Origin: an uncultured Bacteroidales bacterium
Lineage (GTDB): Bacteria; Bacteroidota; Bacteroidia; Bacteroidales; Paludibacteraceae
Length of the DNA stretch: 50,884 bases
NCBI GenBank assembly: GCA_937911935.1
Contig: CALDQH010000071.1
Location: 1-50,884 of the forward strand
Direction of reading: 5' to 3'
The notes under the pieces are model-generated. The model saw nothing but the letters and a program-made list of their open reading frames with translations. It ran no database searches and was not told where the DNA came from. This document shows positions 17,861-25,113 of this stretch, piece after piece. Made by a program: the position numbers and the translations under genes. The number at the start of each line of letters is the position of its first letter. The stretch's first letter is position 1.

Positions 17861-18358
17861 TTACTTGCGAGGTTTTCTTGTTTTAGTAGTTTTGGTAGTC
17901 TTAGTATTTTTTGTTTTTTTAGTCGTCATGCTACTAGAAGTTCCTAATAAATCGGCTGTAGAATATGTAGCATTGGGGTCATCATACTCTTCCTCGCCTG
18001 CATCGTCTTCATCATCACTCGAAGTCCCTAACAAATCGGCTGTAGAATATGTAACATTGGGGTCATCATACTCTTCCTCTATCTCATCAAGCATCCTTTG
18101 GCGAGATTCCGCAAAAAATTTCTCACTTTCTTCATCACTCATAGATCCAATCCATTCCATTATACTCTCTGTCTTTTCATCCATTTTAATCTCATCATTG
18201 TATTTTTTCAATTTTACAGCAGCTACTACAATAACGATTAAGCCAACTGCAATAGATGTAAACGAATGGAATGCTAAAACACAAAGTGCAGCATAAACTA
18301 TTATGCAAATACACACCGTTCTTTTTCTACGCAGTTTTATTCCTTTTTTTGAACTCAT
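17861..18358 (-). CDS. Small membrane protein with duplicated acidic/Thr motif
   Basis: This 165-residue protein is not recognised. It has a basic N terminus, one long or two short membrane segments (about residues 15-49), an acidic region, and then two near-identical copies of YDDPNxTYSTADLLGTSS (about 97-114 and 125-142), joined by an Asp/Glu-rich linker. It ends in a Lys/Thr tail. At DNA level the duplication is two 62-base copies, 17934-17995 and 18018-18079, 84 bases apart. The Thr/Ser clusters could be phosphorylation or protein-docking sites, possibly for the neighbouring kinase; this is inference. Confidence 0.6.
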   Translation of the reverse strand: MSSKKGIKLRRKRTVCICIIVYAALCVLAFHSFTSIAVGLIVIVVAAVKLKKYNDEIKMDEKTESIMEWIGSMSDEESEKFFAESRQRMLDEIEEEYDDPNVTYSTADLLGTSSDDEDDAGEEEYDDPNATYSTADLLGTSSSMTTKKTKNTKTTKTTKTRKPRK

Positions 18359-18384
18359 GCTATTAGTTTTTAAGGTTTAATAAT

Positions 18385-19134
18385 TTATCTTAGATTGAAT
18401 AATTTCATTGCATTTTTATAGGTTACTTGCTCAAATTGCTCCGTAGAACAAACCTCTTTAAAGTCATTTAATTTTCTCCGATAATAAGATTCCAAATCTT
18501 CCTCAGGGTAAAAATATTTAGGGATACACATATCTGTACCCCAAAGAAGTTTATTGCTTAAACCTGCATTACAAATAGCAGACATTTGCTGCAAAGGCAT
18601 AAATGCAGAATCTGCAAAAGCATTCTGATTCCTTTGTAATATCCCAACAATCTTATTTGCAGGTCTTCCATGCGCCAGAATAAAAGAGACATCAGGATTA
18701 TTTGCAATCAATGCTTCGTATTTATCAGCATTACAACAAATTTCATTTCCAGTATGTATTAAAAGAGGTAAATCTAATTCTCTCGAAATTTCAACTACCT
18801 CCATTAATTTTTCCGAATCAGGTTGCCAATCCTCTTGATGAAGAAAGGGATGAAGTTTTATACACGCCCATTTAATATCCGAATCTAAAAGCCATGCTAT
18901 ATTACCATTTAAGCCCTCTGGTGTAATCCACATCACTGGCAAAACTTTGCTACCATCTAACTCTATCAATTCGTGAATTTCATCTATTACTTTTGGATAA
19001 TTTTCTTCGCAAATCGTAGTAGATGACACTGCATAATATTGGATATTTAATTGCTCCATCAACTTATGAATATACGATGGAGCAAAATAGTAATCATAAA
19101 ACTGACCTACGTGAATATGAGAATCTATTAGCAT
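18385..19134 (-). CDS. Amidohydrolase (metal-dependent TIM barrel) of the RiPP locus
   Basis: This 249-residue protein resembles amidohydrolase-2/TatD-like enzymes. Candidate metal and catalytic residues are all visible: His6 and His8 (DSHIHVG), Lys93/His95 (IKLHPF), His127 (LLIHTGN), His155 (LAHGRP) and Asp201 (LLWGTDM). It is cytoplasmic. Its start overlaps the end of the 89-residue gene by seven bases, which itself overlaps the radical SAM gene, so all three are coupled. In this setting it may hydrolyse or decarboxylate the modified peptide or a side product; the substrate is not visible. Confidence 0.8.
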   Translation of the reverse strand: MLIDSHIHVGQFYDYYFAPSYIHKLMEQLNIQYYAVSSTTICEENYPKVIDEIHELIELDGSKVLPVMWITPEGLNGNIAWLLDSDIKWACIKLHPFLHQEDWQPDSEKLMEVVEISRELDLPLLIHTGNEICCNADKYEALIANNPDVSFILAHGRPANKIVGILQRNQNAFADSAFMPLQQMSAICNAGLSNKLLWGTDMCIPKYFYPEEDLESYYRRKLNDFKEVCSTEQFEQVTYKNAMKLFNLR

Positions 19135-19397
19135 TTAGAGACTTTTTTCACTACTTCATTGAAAATAGTTTGATCAATAGATTCTGCCATTTGAGAACCT
19201 TTTAGTAAAGATAGTTCATTTAAAATTTCTTCTAATTTTCTTAATTTTTCTTTTTTCTCTTGTTCATATACAGAATCTAATTGTACAGAACTAGATAACT
19301 CAACAACAACACCTAAAACAGTTCTAATTAAGTTTAATTCATTTGGATGTATTTCTTCTATCTTATACAACACATCATCTTGTTCTTTTAATTTCAT
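19128..19397 (-). CDS. Unknown 89-residue helical protein of the RiPP locus
   Basis: The product is not recognised. It is highly charged and almost entirely helical in appearance (YEQEKKEKLRKLEEILNEL in the middle), has no signal or membrane segment, and ends in a single cysteine as its last residue. It overlaps the radical SAM gene by four bases (ATGA type) and the amidohydrolase gene by seven, so it belongs to the same operon. It could be a peptide carrier, an enzyme subunit or an immunity factor; nothing in the sequence decides. Confidence 0.65.
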   Translation of the reverse strand: MKLKEQDDVLYKIEEIHPNELNLIRTVLGVVVELSSSVQLDSVYEQEKKEKLRKLEEILNELSLLKGSQMAESIDQTIFNEVVKKVSKC

Positions 19398-20857
19398 AAC
19401 ATACCTTTAGCTCTATATTCTTCTACTAATCTTTTATTCAAAAAGGCTACATCACAGAAATGATGATTTATGGCAAACATATCACCATTTGATTCATTAT
19501 AATTGCGTACCAAACAACGAGCACAATAATCGCGAGCCTCACATTCGATACATTGAGGGAATGATGCTTGGGTAATTTTTCTAAGTTCTTTTACTCTTTC
19601 GCTATTTTCCCAGATTTCTTGAAGTGATTGCTTATAAACATTTCCTAATACATAATCTTGCCAACCAGCACAAGGATAAACATCTCCATTTGCAGTGATA
19701 CAACAGTTATCATAACCGACACCACAAACAGGTTGTTTCTTAAATCTTTCTATATCAAATGATATCTCATCAGAAATTGATGCCTGTTTTAATGTATCCT
19801 CTTTATATTGTATATCATTTTCTATAATATCACGAAGTAATTCTTCTGTTTCTTCCAAAGAAAGTCGATTAGCTAAATTTTCTGTATCAAGGTCTGCACG
19901 AGCCATCATGATATAGTCTGTTTGCGCCTTTACCTTCAACTTTTTGGCATATTCCAACACCTTATCATAACCTTTACGATTAGCTTTCATTATTGGGCAA
20001 CTAATCTGAATAGGTATATCCGCTGCCACTAATTTCTCTATAGAAGCAATTGTTTTATCAAAAGAACCTTTAACCGTAGTAATAAAGTCATGTATCTCTG
20101 GATCCATTGAATATAGGGACACCTGAATAAGAGAAAGATTCACTGCTTTAAGTCGAGGAATTTGTTCATCTTTTAAAGAAATCAAATTAGATAAAATACT
20201 AATTTTTAAATCTTTCTCACGGCAATATTCAGCTATCTCTATAATATCTTTATGCAAAAAGGCTTCACCTCCAGAGAGTGTAACATGAATTCCTCCCATT
20301 TGAGCGAACTCATCTAATATGCTTTTAACCTTACGCAATGGCATATCAAAGCCCTTGTTTTTCTTTTCATTTGGGATATAACAATGAATACAACGTTCGT
20401 TACACCTACTTGAAAGTTCAAATTGCAGACTAGAAATCAATGGTTTACCTTGCACTTGCTCTAAGAAAAAGTCCTGTGTATTTTCACTTACTTTTTCTTG
20501 TGTTTCTTGATAGAAGTTATCAGATAATGTTTTTGGCAATTCTATATTATAAGTAAAATCCTCATCCTTAGCATCTAATTCTTCTACTGTTTCACCTATC
20601 ACAATAAATTTAGCTTGTGATAGACTTTCCACAAATTGCATGAAATCATTTTTGATTACATCATAATCTGCATCCTCATAAAGTGAACACAATCTATTAA
20701 CAATTTCATCTATATCTTGTGGAACTCTATTTATTTCTTTAAGCCAATCTGCACCACTTTCATTATAGGTTCTATCTTGACGAGTTAATTGATTTGTTAT
20801 ATAACCATAACGTTCTGTTGTTCTTATAAAAGAATTTTTACTTTGTCGTATTAGCAT
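19394..20857 (-). CDS. Radical SAM/SPASM peptide maturase with N-terminal PqqD-like domain
   Basis: This 487-residue protein looks like a RiPP-modifying radical SAM enzyme. Residues about 1-90 resemble a PqqD-type precursor-recognition element (YNESGADWLKEIN, then DIDEIVNRLCSLYEDADYDVI). The radical SAM core has C152-x3-C156-x2-C159 for the 4Fe-4S cluster that binds SAM, followed by the LSGGEAF motif near 194-200. The C-terminal SPASM region is cysteine-rich (CGVGYDNCC, VYPCAG, CIECEARDYCARC, HHFC), enough for auxiliary clusters. Such enzymes form thioether, C-C or epimer modifications on peptides. The gene follows a 41-residue precursor gene, separated by a hairpin. Confidence 0.9.
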   Translation of the reverse strand: MLIRQSKNSFIRTTERYGYITNQLTRQDRTYNESGADWLKEINRVPQDIDEIVNRLCSLYEDADYDVIKNDFMQFVESLSQAKFIVIGETVEELDAKDEDFTYNIELPKTLSDNFYQETQEKVSENTQDFFLEQVQGKPLISSLQFELSSRCNERCIHCYIPNEKKNKGFDMPLRKVKSILDEFAQMGGIHVTLSGGEAFLHKDIIEIAEYCREKDLKISILSNLISLKDEQIPRLKAVNLSLIQVSLYSMDPEIHDFITTVKGSFDKTIASIEKLVAADIPIQISCPIMKANRKGYDKVLEYAKKLKVKAQTDYIMMARADLDTENLANRLSLEETEELLRDIIENDIQYKEDTLKQASISDEISFDIERFKKQPVCGVGYDNCCITANGDVYPCAGWQDYVLGNVYKQSLQEIWENSERVKELRKITQASFPQCIECEARDYCARCLVRNYNESNGDMFAINHHFCDVAFLNKRLVEEYRAKGML

Positions 20858-20879
20858 AGTATTAATTTATTAAAAAATA

Positions 20880-20904
20880 GAGGGAGACTTAATACCTCTC
20901 CCTC
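20880..20904 (-). terminator. Terminator/attenuator between precursor peptide and maturase
   Basis: The perfect 8-base arms GAGGGAGA/TCTCCCTC have a 9-base loop. On the minus strand a T-rich tract follows. Placed between the small peptide gene and its maturase, it would give more peptide mRNA than enzyme mRNA, as is common in RiPP operons. Confidence 0.75.
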
Positions 20905-20916
20905 ATTAAACAAAAA

Positions 20917-21042
20917 TCATCTTGTACGCTCACAAGGCTTACAATTTAACGCATTTTTAGTGTCTTTCGCAGGACAACCTGCAGCATAAGAACCAGAAGT
21001 CAAGTTTTTAGCAATGATTTCTGCTTTTTGATACTTTTTCAT
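20917..21042 (-). CDS. Putative RiPP precursor peptide, 41 residues, three cysteines
   Basis: A short open frame below usual gene-calling limits starts at ATG 21042 (minus strand) and encodes 41 residues. The N-terminal 15 or so (MKKYQKAEIIAKNLT) are charged and helical like a leader. The C-terminal part has Cys23, Cys34 and Cys37 (the last two as CKPC) among Ser, Thr, Asn and Gly. A SGSYAAGCP segment lies at the likely leader-core border. It is followed by a hairpin and then the PqqD/radical SAM/SPASM gene, and preceded by a consensus promoter. This context is the main evidence; thioether (sactipeptide or ranthipeptide) formation at the cysteines is an inference. Confidence 0.75.
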   Translation of the reverse strand: MKKYQKAEIIAKNLTSGSYAAGCPAKDTKNALNCKPCERTR

Positions 21043-21122
21043 AATAAATAAATTTAATAATTTTTGCCTACTCTGAAACAGGATTTTCGGCTTCCTCCTA
21101 TTTGTCCATTTTTATGATAACA

Positions 21123-21149
21123 CAAAGGTACAAGCAATATTTCTGTAAA
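21123..21149 (-). promoter_or_regulatory. Promoter of the RiPP operon
   Basis: The minus-strand -7 box TACCTTTG (21123-21130) lies about 80 bases upstream of the precursor ATG. A GTTTA element about 16-19 bases further upstream is a weak -33. Confidence 0.6.
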
Positions 21150-21159
21150 CGTTTGCTCT

Positions 21160-21283
21160 TTTTGGCCCTAATTCAGTCCTTTTTGGCTCTAATTTAAACC
21201 CCAAGTCGTTTCCGTATGCTCTTAAAAGGATTGTACCCTAAAAAAATCACCCGCACTGGCATTTGGTTTGCGCGGTGCGGGTG
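21160..21283 (-). repeat. Hairpin repeat copy A (long-flank type), 3' end of the HipBST module
   Basis: Hairpin 21248-21283 has 9-base arms CACCCGCAC/GTGCGGGTG and loop TGGCATTTGGTTTGCGCG. On the minus strand it ends in a T7 tract, so it can terminate hipT transcription. The adjoining left flank (CTTTTTGGCTCTAATTTAAA ... TTGTACCCT) is shared with copy C. A run of ten G follows at 21288-21297. Confidence 0.9.
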
Positions 21284-21310
21284 TGAAGGGGGGGGGGATG
21301 GGTTGGGATT

Positions 21311-22279
21311 TTATGCTTTTAATTTCTCAATGCTTTTGCTAATTAAACTTTTGTATTGCTCTTTTAGTTCTTGGTTTAAGAAAGAGCTATCAATAATAGC
21401 AAACCATTTTTCCTTACAAGATACTTGCTTATTTATTAACTTACCTGCTATTTGCTGAGTAATACCAGAAAGAAGCATCGCCTCGACAAACGACTCCCTT
21501 TTAAAATTGACAATGGGAGCATCACCCAAAACGCCTGCGCCAAGCAAAGGCATTGCCAATTCGTCTGTATCAAATTTATCAACCAATTTCACAGACAACA
21601 AGTCGTATGCTGGAGATAAACGATAACCATTTTGAGGATATTCCAACAACGAGAAGTTTTTACAATGCATATCGGAATTTCCTGTTATCCATGAGAAAAG
21701 TACTAACTCCCAGAATCGTTGGACATCTAACATGGGCGAAATGGAATATCTTTTAATGGTTTCTGCCAATTGTATATAAGCTCCTCTGTATTTATGTTCA
21801 GTAAGTCTATTGGTCAATTGGCACATATCCAGCATTGAGAATTTCTTTCCCGTCGCATCTCTATCTACCCTGCGTGTAATGTATGCTAACTCGCCATCGT
21901 CCATTCTTATCAAACCATGTGGCACTGTTTCTATTCCACAAGCAGATGCCATTTTCATCGTTACATCTTCTATCTCTGGCAAGAAGGCATATTGTGAACT
22001 TTGAGGTTTCAATATAAAATTACCCCACAGACCCACTATGGTAAGTTTGTTTGGTTCGTTTTTTCCTCCTCTATTTATATCCAACGCCAATTTGGGCTGC
22101 ACACCTGTAATGGATGTACTTTTTTCGATAATTTGCAATGCGAGTTGCTCAATATTATTTCTACTGTATGGCAACACAGGTGCTTGTCGCATTCCAAATA
22201 GTTTCATAGCACATTGAGGATGATAATGCAAGCCCGTATCACCTATCTCTTTATAACAATATAAACACCTATTCTTCAT
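21311..22279 (-). CDS. HipT-like Ser/Thr kinase toxin (HipA kinase core)
   Basis: This 322-residue protein (ATG at 22279; an upstream ATG at 22303 is possible) carries the HipA kinase core but lacks HipA's N-terminal subdomain, which is encoded separately upstream. It has the phosphate-loop motif STSITGVQPK, the catalytic loop GNSDMHCKNFSLL and the metal-binding PAYDLLSV. HipA-family toxins phosphorylate translation factors such as aminoacyl-tRNA synthetases and stop growth. An N-terminal CxxC...HxxC pattern (CLYCYKEI...HYHPQC) looks like a small zinc ribbon. It overlaps the hipS-like gene by 11 bases, and the order hipB-hipS-hipT matches the E. coli HipBST system. Confidence 0.85.
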   Translation of the reverse strand: MKNRCLYCYKEIGDTGLHYHPQCAMKLFGMRQAPVLPYSRNNIEQLALQIIEKSTSITGVQPKLALDINRGGKNEPNKLTIVGLWGNFILKPQSSQYAFLPEIEDVTMKMASACGIETVPHGLIRMDDGELAYITRRVDRDATGKKFSMLDMCQLTNRLTEHKYRGAYIQLAETIKRYSISPMLDVQRFWELVLFSWITGNSDMHCKNFSLLEYPQNGYRLSPAYDLLSVKLVDKFDTDELAMPLLGAGVLGDAPIVNFKRESFVEAMLLSGITQQIAGKLINKQVSCKEKWFAIIDSSFLNQELKEQYKSLISKSIEKLKA

Positions 22280-22589
22280 ATTCACGTACTGTAATATTAC
22301 CAATACAATCCTTACAACAAGTAAGTAATAATTTCATTCTATCACGTGGATTTATTTTCCAGTTTTTATCTACAATATCCAACAACCAACCCTCTGGGAT
22401 AAGGCCATCAAAAACCGGAAACATAAATTCTTTTTCAAAAGTTTCTTCTTGTAGTGGCATGGTTGGACTTAACGCGACAGCATCTGCGCGTTTTAAATAT
22501 TCTGCGTCGTATTGGAAGAAATACCCATCGGAATTTTCTACCAACACACCACAAAACACATCGTTTATGTAAATTTTTGCCTTAGTCAT
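22269..22589 (-). CDS. HipS-like antitoxin (HipA N-terminal subdomain as separate protein)
   Basis: This 106-residue protein corresponds to the N-terminal subdomain of HipA (KIYINDVFCGVLVE...LSPTMPLQEE...PVFDGLIPEGWLLD). In E. coli HipBST this piece, HipS, is the antitoxin and blocks the kinase with a tryptophan; Trp68 here, in IPEGWLLD, is in a comparable position. It overlaps hipB by eight bases and hipT by eleven, so all three are translationally coupled. A role as antitoxin is inferred from the known three-gene system. Confidence 0.82.
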   Translation of the reverse strand: MTKAKIYINDVFCGVLVENSDGYFFQYDAEYLKRADAVALSPTMPLQEETFEKEFMFPVFDGLIPEGWLLDIVDKNWKINPRDRMKLLLTCCKDCIGNITVREYEE

Positions 22590-22779
22590 TTATTCTTTTA
22601 GGATATAAGGTTTCACCAAAAAGTTCTAATACTTGATTCACTTTATCTAACTGAACGGTTGTTTTTCCTCTTTCCAGTTCTCTCACAAAACGTACGCCTA
22701 CTCCACTTCTTTCTGCCAATTCTATTTGCGTAAGTTTAAATTGTTTTCTTTTCTCTTTTATGTATTCTCCTATTGTCAT
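22582..22779 (-). CDS. HipB-like XRE-family DNA-binding protein
   Basis: A 65-residue protein made up of a Cro/CI helix-turn-helix (LTQIELAERSGVGVRFVRELERGK, about residues 16-39) with short flanking helices. In Hip systems this protein represses the operon. It is the first gene of the hipB-hipS-hipT operon, and three evenly spaced palindromes lie just upstream, overlapping the promoter. Confidence 0.88.
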   Translation of the reverse strand: MTIGEYIKEKRKQFKLTQIELAERSGVGVRFVRELERGKTTVQLDKVNQVLELFGETLYPKRIND

Positions 22780-22793
22780 ATCTTAAAATATAA

Positions 22794-22887
22794 TCCCGTA
22801 CGGGTACAAATAATTAACTTTATATGCAAAATAAACCCTATCGGGTACAAATATAATAATTTTCTTATAAATTATACCCGAAAGGGT
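22794..22887. promoter_or_regulatory. Three phased operator palindromes and promoter of the HipBST operon
   Basis: The sites are TCCCGTACGGGT (22794-22805), ACCCTATCGGGT (22835-22846) and ACCCGAAAGGGT (22876-22887), consensus ACCCnnnnGGGT. Their starts are exactly 41 bases apart, close to four helical turns. A minus-strand -7 box TATATTTG (22848-22855) abuts the middle site and the third site covers the -33 region, so binding would block transcription. Confidence 0.85.
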
Positions 22888-22896
22888 TGAAAAAAC

Positions 22897-22942
22897 ACAA
22901 AAAAATCACCCGCACTGGCATTTGGTTTGCGTGGTGCGGGTG
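22897..22942 (-). repeat. Hairpin repeat copy B (short-flank type)
   Basis: Hairpin 22907-22942 has arms CACCCGCAC/GTGCGGGTG and loop TGGCATTTGGTTTGCGTG, nearly identical to copy A. The left flank CACAAAAAAAT is shared with copy D. It lies at the 3' end of the small membrane protein pair. Confidence 0.9.
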
Positions 22943-22985
22943 TGAAGGACGCCATGCCGCTAAAAACCTTGGCACAGACTTCACA

Positions 22986-23186
22986 TCAATCAAAACCGCA
23001 TAATTTTATTATTATTATAATTATTGCGGTTATTGTTAGACCTGGGATAGCTACCATTTTAACAGGCATAAGAAAATTTTCATTAAAAGCTCTTTTAAAG
23101 AAAATCTTACGTTCAATAAGCCCCCAGTTTATATAATTTAGACCATGTTTTTTGCACCAAAAGTATCTTTTTATTTCTTCCCACAT
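22986..23186 (-). CDS. Small membrane protein, 66 residues, unknown
   Basis: The product is not recognised. It has a basic, aromatic N-terminal half (IKRYFWCKKHG, IERKIFFKRAF) and one hydrophobic segment near the C terminus (about residues 42-62, rich in Ile). It lies 22 bases after the 222-residue membrane protein gene, in the same direction, and is followed by hairpin repeat B. The pair is probably one module. An overlapping plus-strand frame is less convincing because it runs through the hairpin. Confidence 0.5.
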   Translation of the reverse strand: MWEEIKRYFWCKKHGLNYINWGLIERKIFFKRAFNENFLMPVKMVAIPGLTITAIIIIIIKLCGFD

Positions 23187-23208
23187 AATAATTATTTTTA
23201 TAGGTTAA

Positions 23209-23877
23209 TTAATCATACATTTCTTCATTTATAATCCAACCATCGGCCACTAAATCTTCTAGCGACTTATAACTTGCCACAATTTTTGCATTCTCTATCT
23301 CAGCCATATCATCCTTATAATAAACACTTTCTGCAATTTTACGAACAATGTACTTATTAGCAATAACATCTGCAATACTAATATAATTTAACACCCCTTT
23401 CTTTGCTTCTTTATCACGTTGCTTTAAAAACACCTCTACCAATGTTCCATATTCAAATATTGTCTTTAACCTCTCTAACTGAACAGCAGGAGATTCAAAT
23501 TCTTCGCACCATTGACTTACCCACTTACGCCTTTTATTCATCAAAGGAATATGTTTGTACTTTACCAAATCTACATCTTTGGTAGATGTTCTAACAGCTA
23601 TGTAAGAAATAATGGACCCAATGAAAGCCCCAACCGTCCAAACCCATATTTCAGAAACAATTTCACTACTACAAAATTCAAAAACACCTTCATTCAACAA
23701 TACTAGCATAAGTATAGACAAAACAAACATTACAAGAGGCACATAATGAAATGCGTACGTAATAATGGTCACTTCGTCAGAGGGCTCGTCTTTATTTTTT
23801 TGACAGGCTTTCCAAGTAGCCAAAACTTCTAAAGATTCTTTTCTTTCTTGGGCGGAAATAAGTTTAAATGTCTCCAT
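23209..23877 (-). CDS. Unknown two-helix membrane protein, 222 residues
   Basis: The product is not recognised. After a cytoplasmic-looking N terminus there are two hydrophobic helices (about residues 42-66 and 76-98), then a charged soluble domain of about 120 residues (for example SPAVQLERLKTIFEYGTLVEVFLKQRDKEAKKG). It resembles the layout of small membrane effector proteins, and the setting among toxin-antitoxin genes fits a defence or stabilisation role, but no motif proves this. An inverted repeat GTGTCG/CGACAC (23921-23950) lies upstream in the promoter region. Confidence 0.6.
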   Translation of the reverse strand: METFKLISAQERKESLEVLATWKACQKNKDEPSDEVTIITYAFHYVPLVMFVLSILMLVLLNEGVFEFCSSEIVSEIWVWTVGAFIGSIISYIAVRTSTKDVDLVKYKHIPLMNKRRKWVSQWCEEFESPAVQLERLKTIFEYGTLVEVFLKQRDKEAKKGVLNYISIADVIANKYIVRKIAESVYYKDDMAEIENAKIVASYKSLEDLVADGWIINEEMYD

Positions 23878-23920
23878 AATAAATATTGTTTACTGTTTAT
23901 CTTACATATAAAATAGAAAT

Positions 23921-23950
23921 GTGTCGCCTATTTTTAAAAACAAACGACAC
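23921..23950. promoter_or_regulatory. Inverted repeat upstream of the two-helix membrane protein gene
   Basis: GTGTCG and CGACAC are 18 bases apart. The position 44 bases upstream of the start suggests an operator, but no clear promoter box was identified. Confidence 0.4.
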
Positions 23951-23985
23951 AAATTAACTACAAAAACGTTGTAAAGTCATAGCCC

Positions 23986-24100
23986 TTTTTGGACCTAATT
24001 TAAAACCTGCATCTACCCCAGGTAGTTTCTGTATGCCCTTAAAAGAATTGTACCCTAAAAAAATCACCCGCACAGGCATTAAGTATGCTCGGTGCGGGTG
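23986..24100 (-). repeat. Hairpin repeat copy C (long-flank type), 3' end of the AbiE module
   Basis: Hairpin 24065-24100 has arms CACCCGCAC/GTGCGGGTG and loop AGGCATTAAGTATGCTCG. Its left flank (CTTTTTGGACCTAATTTAAA ... TTGTACCCT) matches copy A, while the loop and right flank (GTGAGGGAATT) match copy D. It carries a T-tract on the minus strand. Confidence 0.9.
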
Positions 24101-24141
24101 TGAGGGAATTATTTCTTAACTTGTTACCGTTTTGCTATATT

Positions 24142-25113
24142 TTAACTCAACAATTTAAAAATTGCAGAAATAGTTTCAAAAATCTCATTCTCATTAGGCA
24201 CTTTTTTATATGCTAATTCTGGCATTTCCTTAATATAAGCGCTCTGTAATTCAGACCATACCACATTTATATCTTTTACTAGAGGTGAATCGTTTATTGT
24301 TTTATTAGACCAACCAATAGGTTCTTTGAAAGATTGTTGATCATGTTCTAATAATGCCCTAAAATCCAATTTAAAATCACTACTGATAAGATAATTTCTA
24401 CATTCTGTATCATTCCACAAGAAATACAAATCATAAAAATGCCTGATTTTTGTTTTTAACTGTGTAATATAATCATCTGCCAATGAATGACGAACTAATG
24501 AAACAATCTTTTCGGTTGCTGTTCTACTTTTATCTAACACATTAATTTCAAAAGCACCTAGATTAAATTTTTCTATTACATCTACCCTACCAGATTTTTC
24601 TAAATATTCTGTTATAAAGCTTTTAATGAGAACTTTATGATATGGATAAGGATTTGCAAAAGATACTACTTCCAATAATATTTGACCTGAATTGATTGAA
24701 AACAATGGATAATTCTCGGTAACTTTTGGATATTCATAATACACTTTCCTATACTTTGAATATTTTCTAGTTTCTGGTTTTATAACTTCAACCAAACCAT
24801 GCGACATAACCTTGGTTATCTCGTGAATAATCTTCTTAGTTTGAGTTTCTGGCAGATCCCTATCATTAAGTATGGCGATGTCTATATCTTCTGAGAACCT
24901 ATCTCCTATATTATGTGCTTTAGACAAAGAAGTACCGCCTTTAAACACCGCAATATCAACTGCTTTACTATGCGACAATTGCTTTAAAGACCTACATATC
25001 CAATAATCTTTTTCTATAAATGCTTCATTAATTCCTAAACCTCCTTCTTCGACAGGAGAGGATGCTAGCTGAATTGCCGCTTTAAATGTTTGAGTTTCTT
25101 CGTGTAGAATCAT
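24142..25113 (-). CDS. AbiEii-type nucleotidyltransferase toxin
   Basis: This 323-residue protein (ATG 25113, MILHEETQ) belongs to the AbiEii/AbiGii nucleotidyltransferase toxins of type IV abortive-infection systems, whose studied members modify tRNA and stop growth. The nucleotidyltransferase motif is FKGGTSLSKAH followed by RFSEDIDIAIL, giving the G-S and D-x-D residues. Later conserved parts include RTATEKIVSLVRHS and RHFYDLYFLW. The start at 25113 gives a 32-base overlap with the antitoxin gene, against 101 bases for an upstream start. Hairpin repeat C closes the module. Confidence 0.88.
   Translation of the reverse strand: MILHEETQTFKAAIQLASSPVEEGGLGINEAFIEKDYWICRSLKQLSHSKAVDIAVFKGGTSLSKAHNIGDRFSEDIDIAILNDRDLPETQTKKIIHEITKVMSHGLVEVIKPETRKYSKYRKVYYEYPKVTENYPLFSINSGQILLEVVSFANPYPYHKVLIKSFITEYLEKSGRVDVIEKFNLGAFEINVLDKSRTATEKIVSLVRHSLADDYITQLKTKIRHFYDLYFLWNDTECRNYLISSDFKLDFRALLEHDQQSFKEPIGWSNKTINDSPLVKDINVVWSELQSAYIKEMPELAYKKVPNENEIFETISAIFKLLS

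Noticed and set aside
21288..21297. Run of ten G as a phase-variation switch
   Set aside because: It lies between the hipT stop and hairpin A, outside any coding frame or promoter, so length change would have no obvious effect. It is noted only as a possible read-error spot.
22927..23136. Plus-strand 69-codon frame opposite the 66-residue membrane protein
   Set aside because: It begins inside hairpin repeat B and lacks an upstream promoter. The minus-strand frame fits the module direction.
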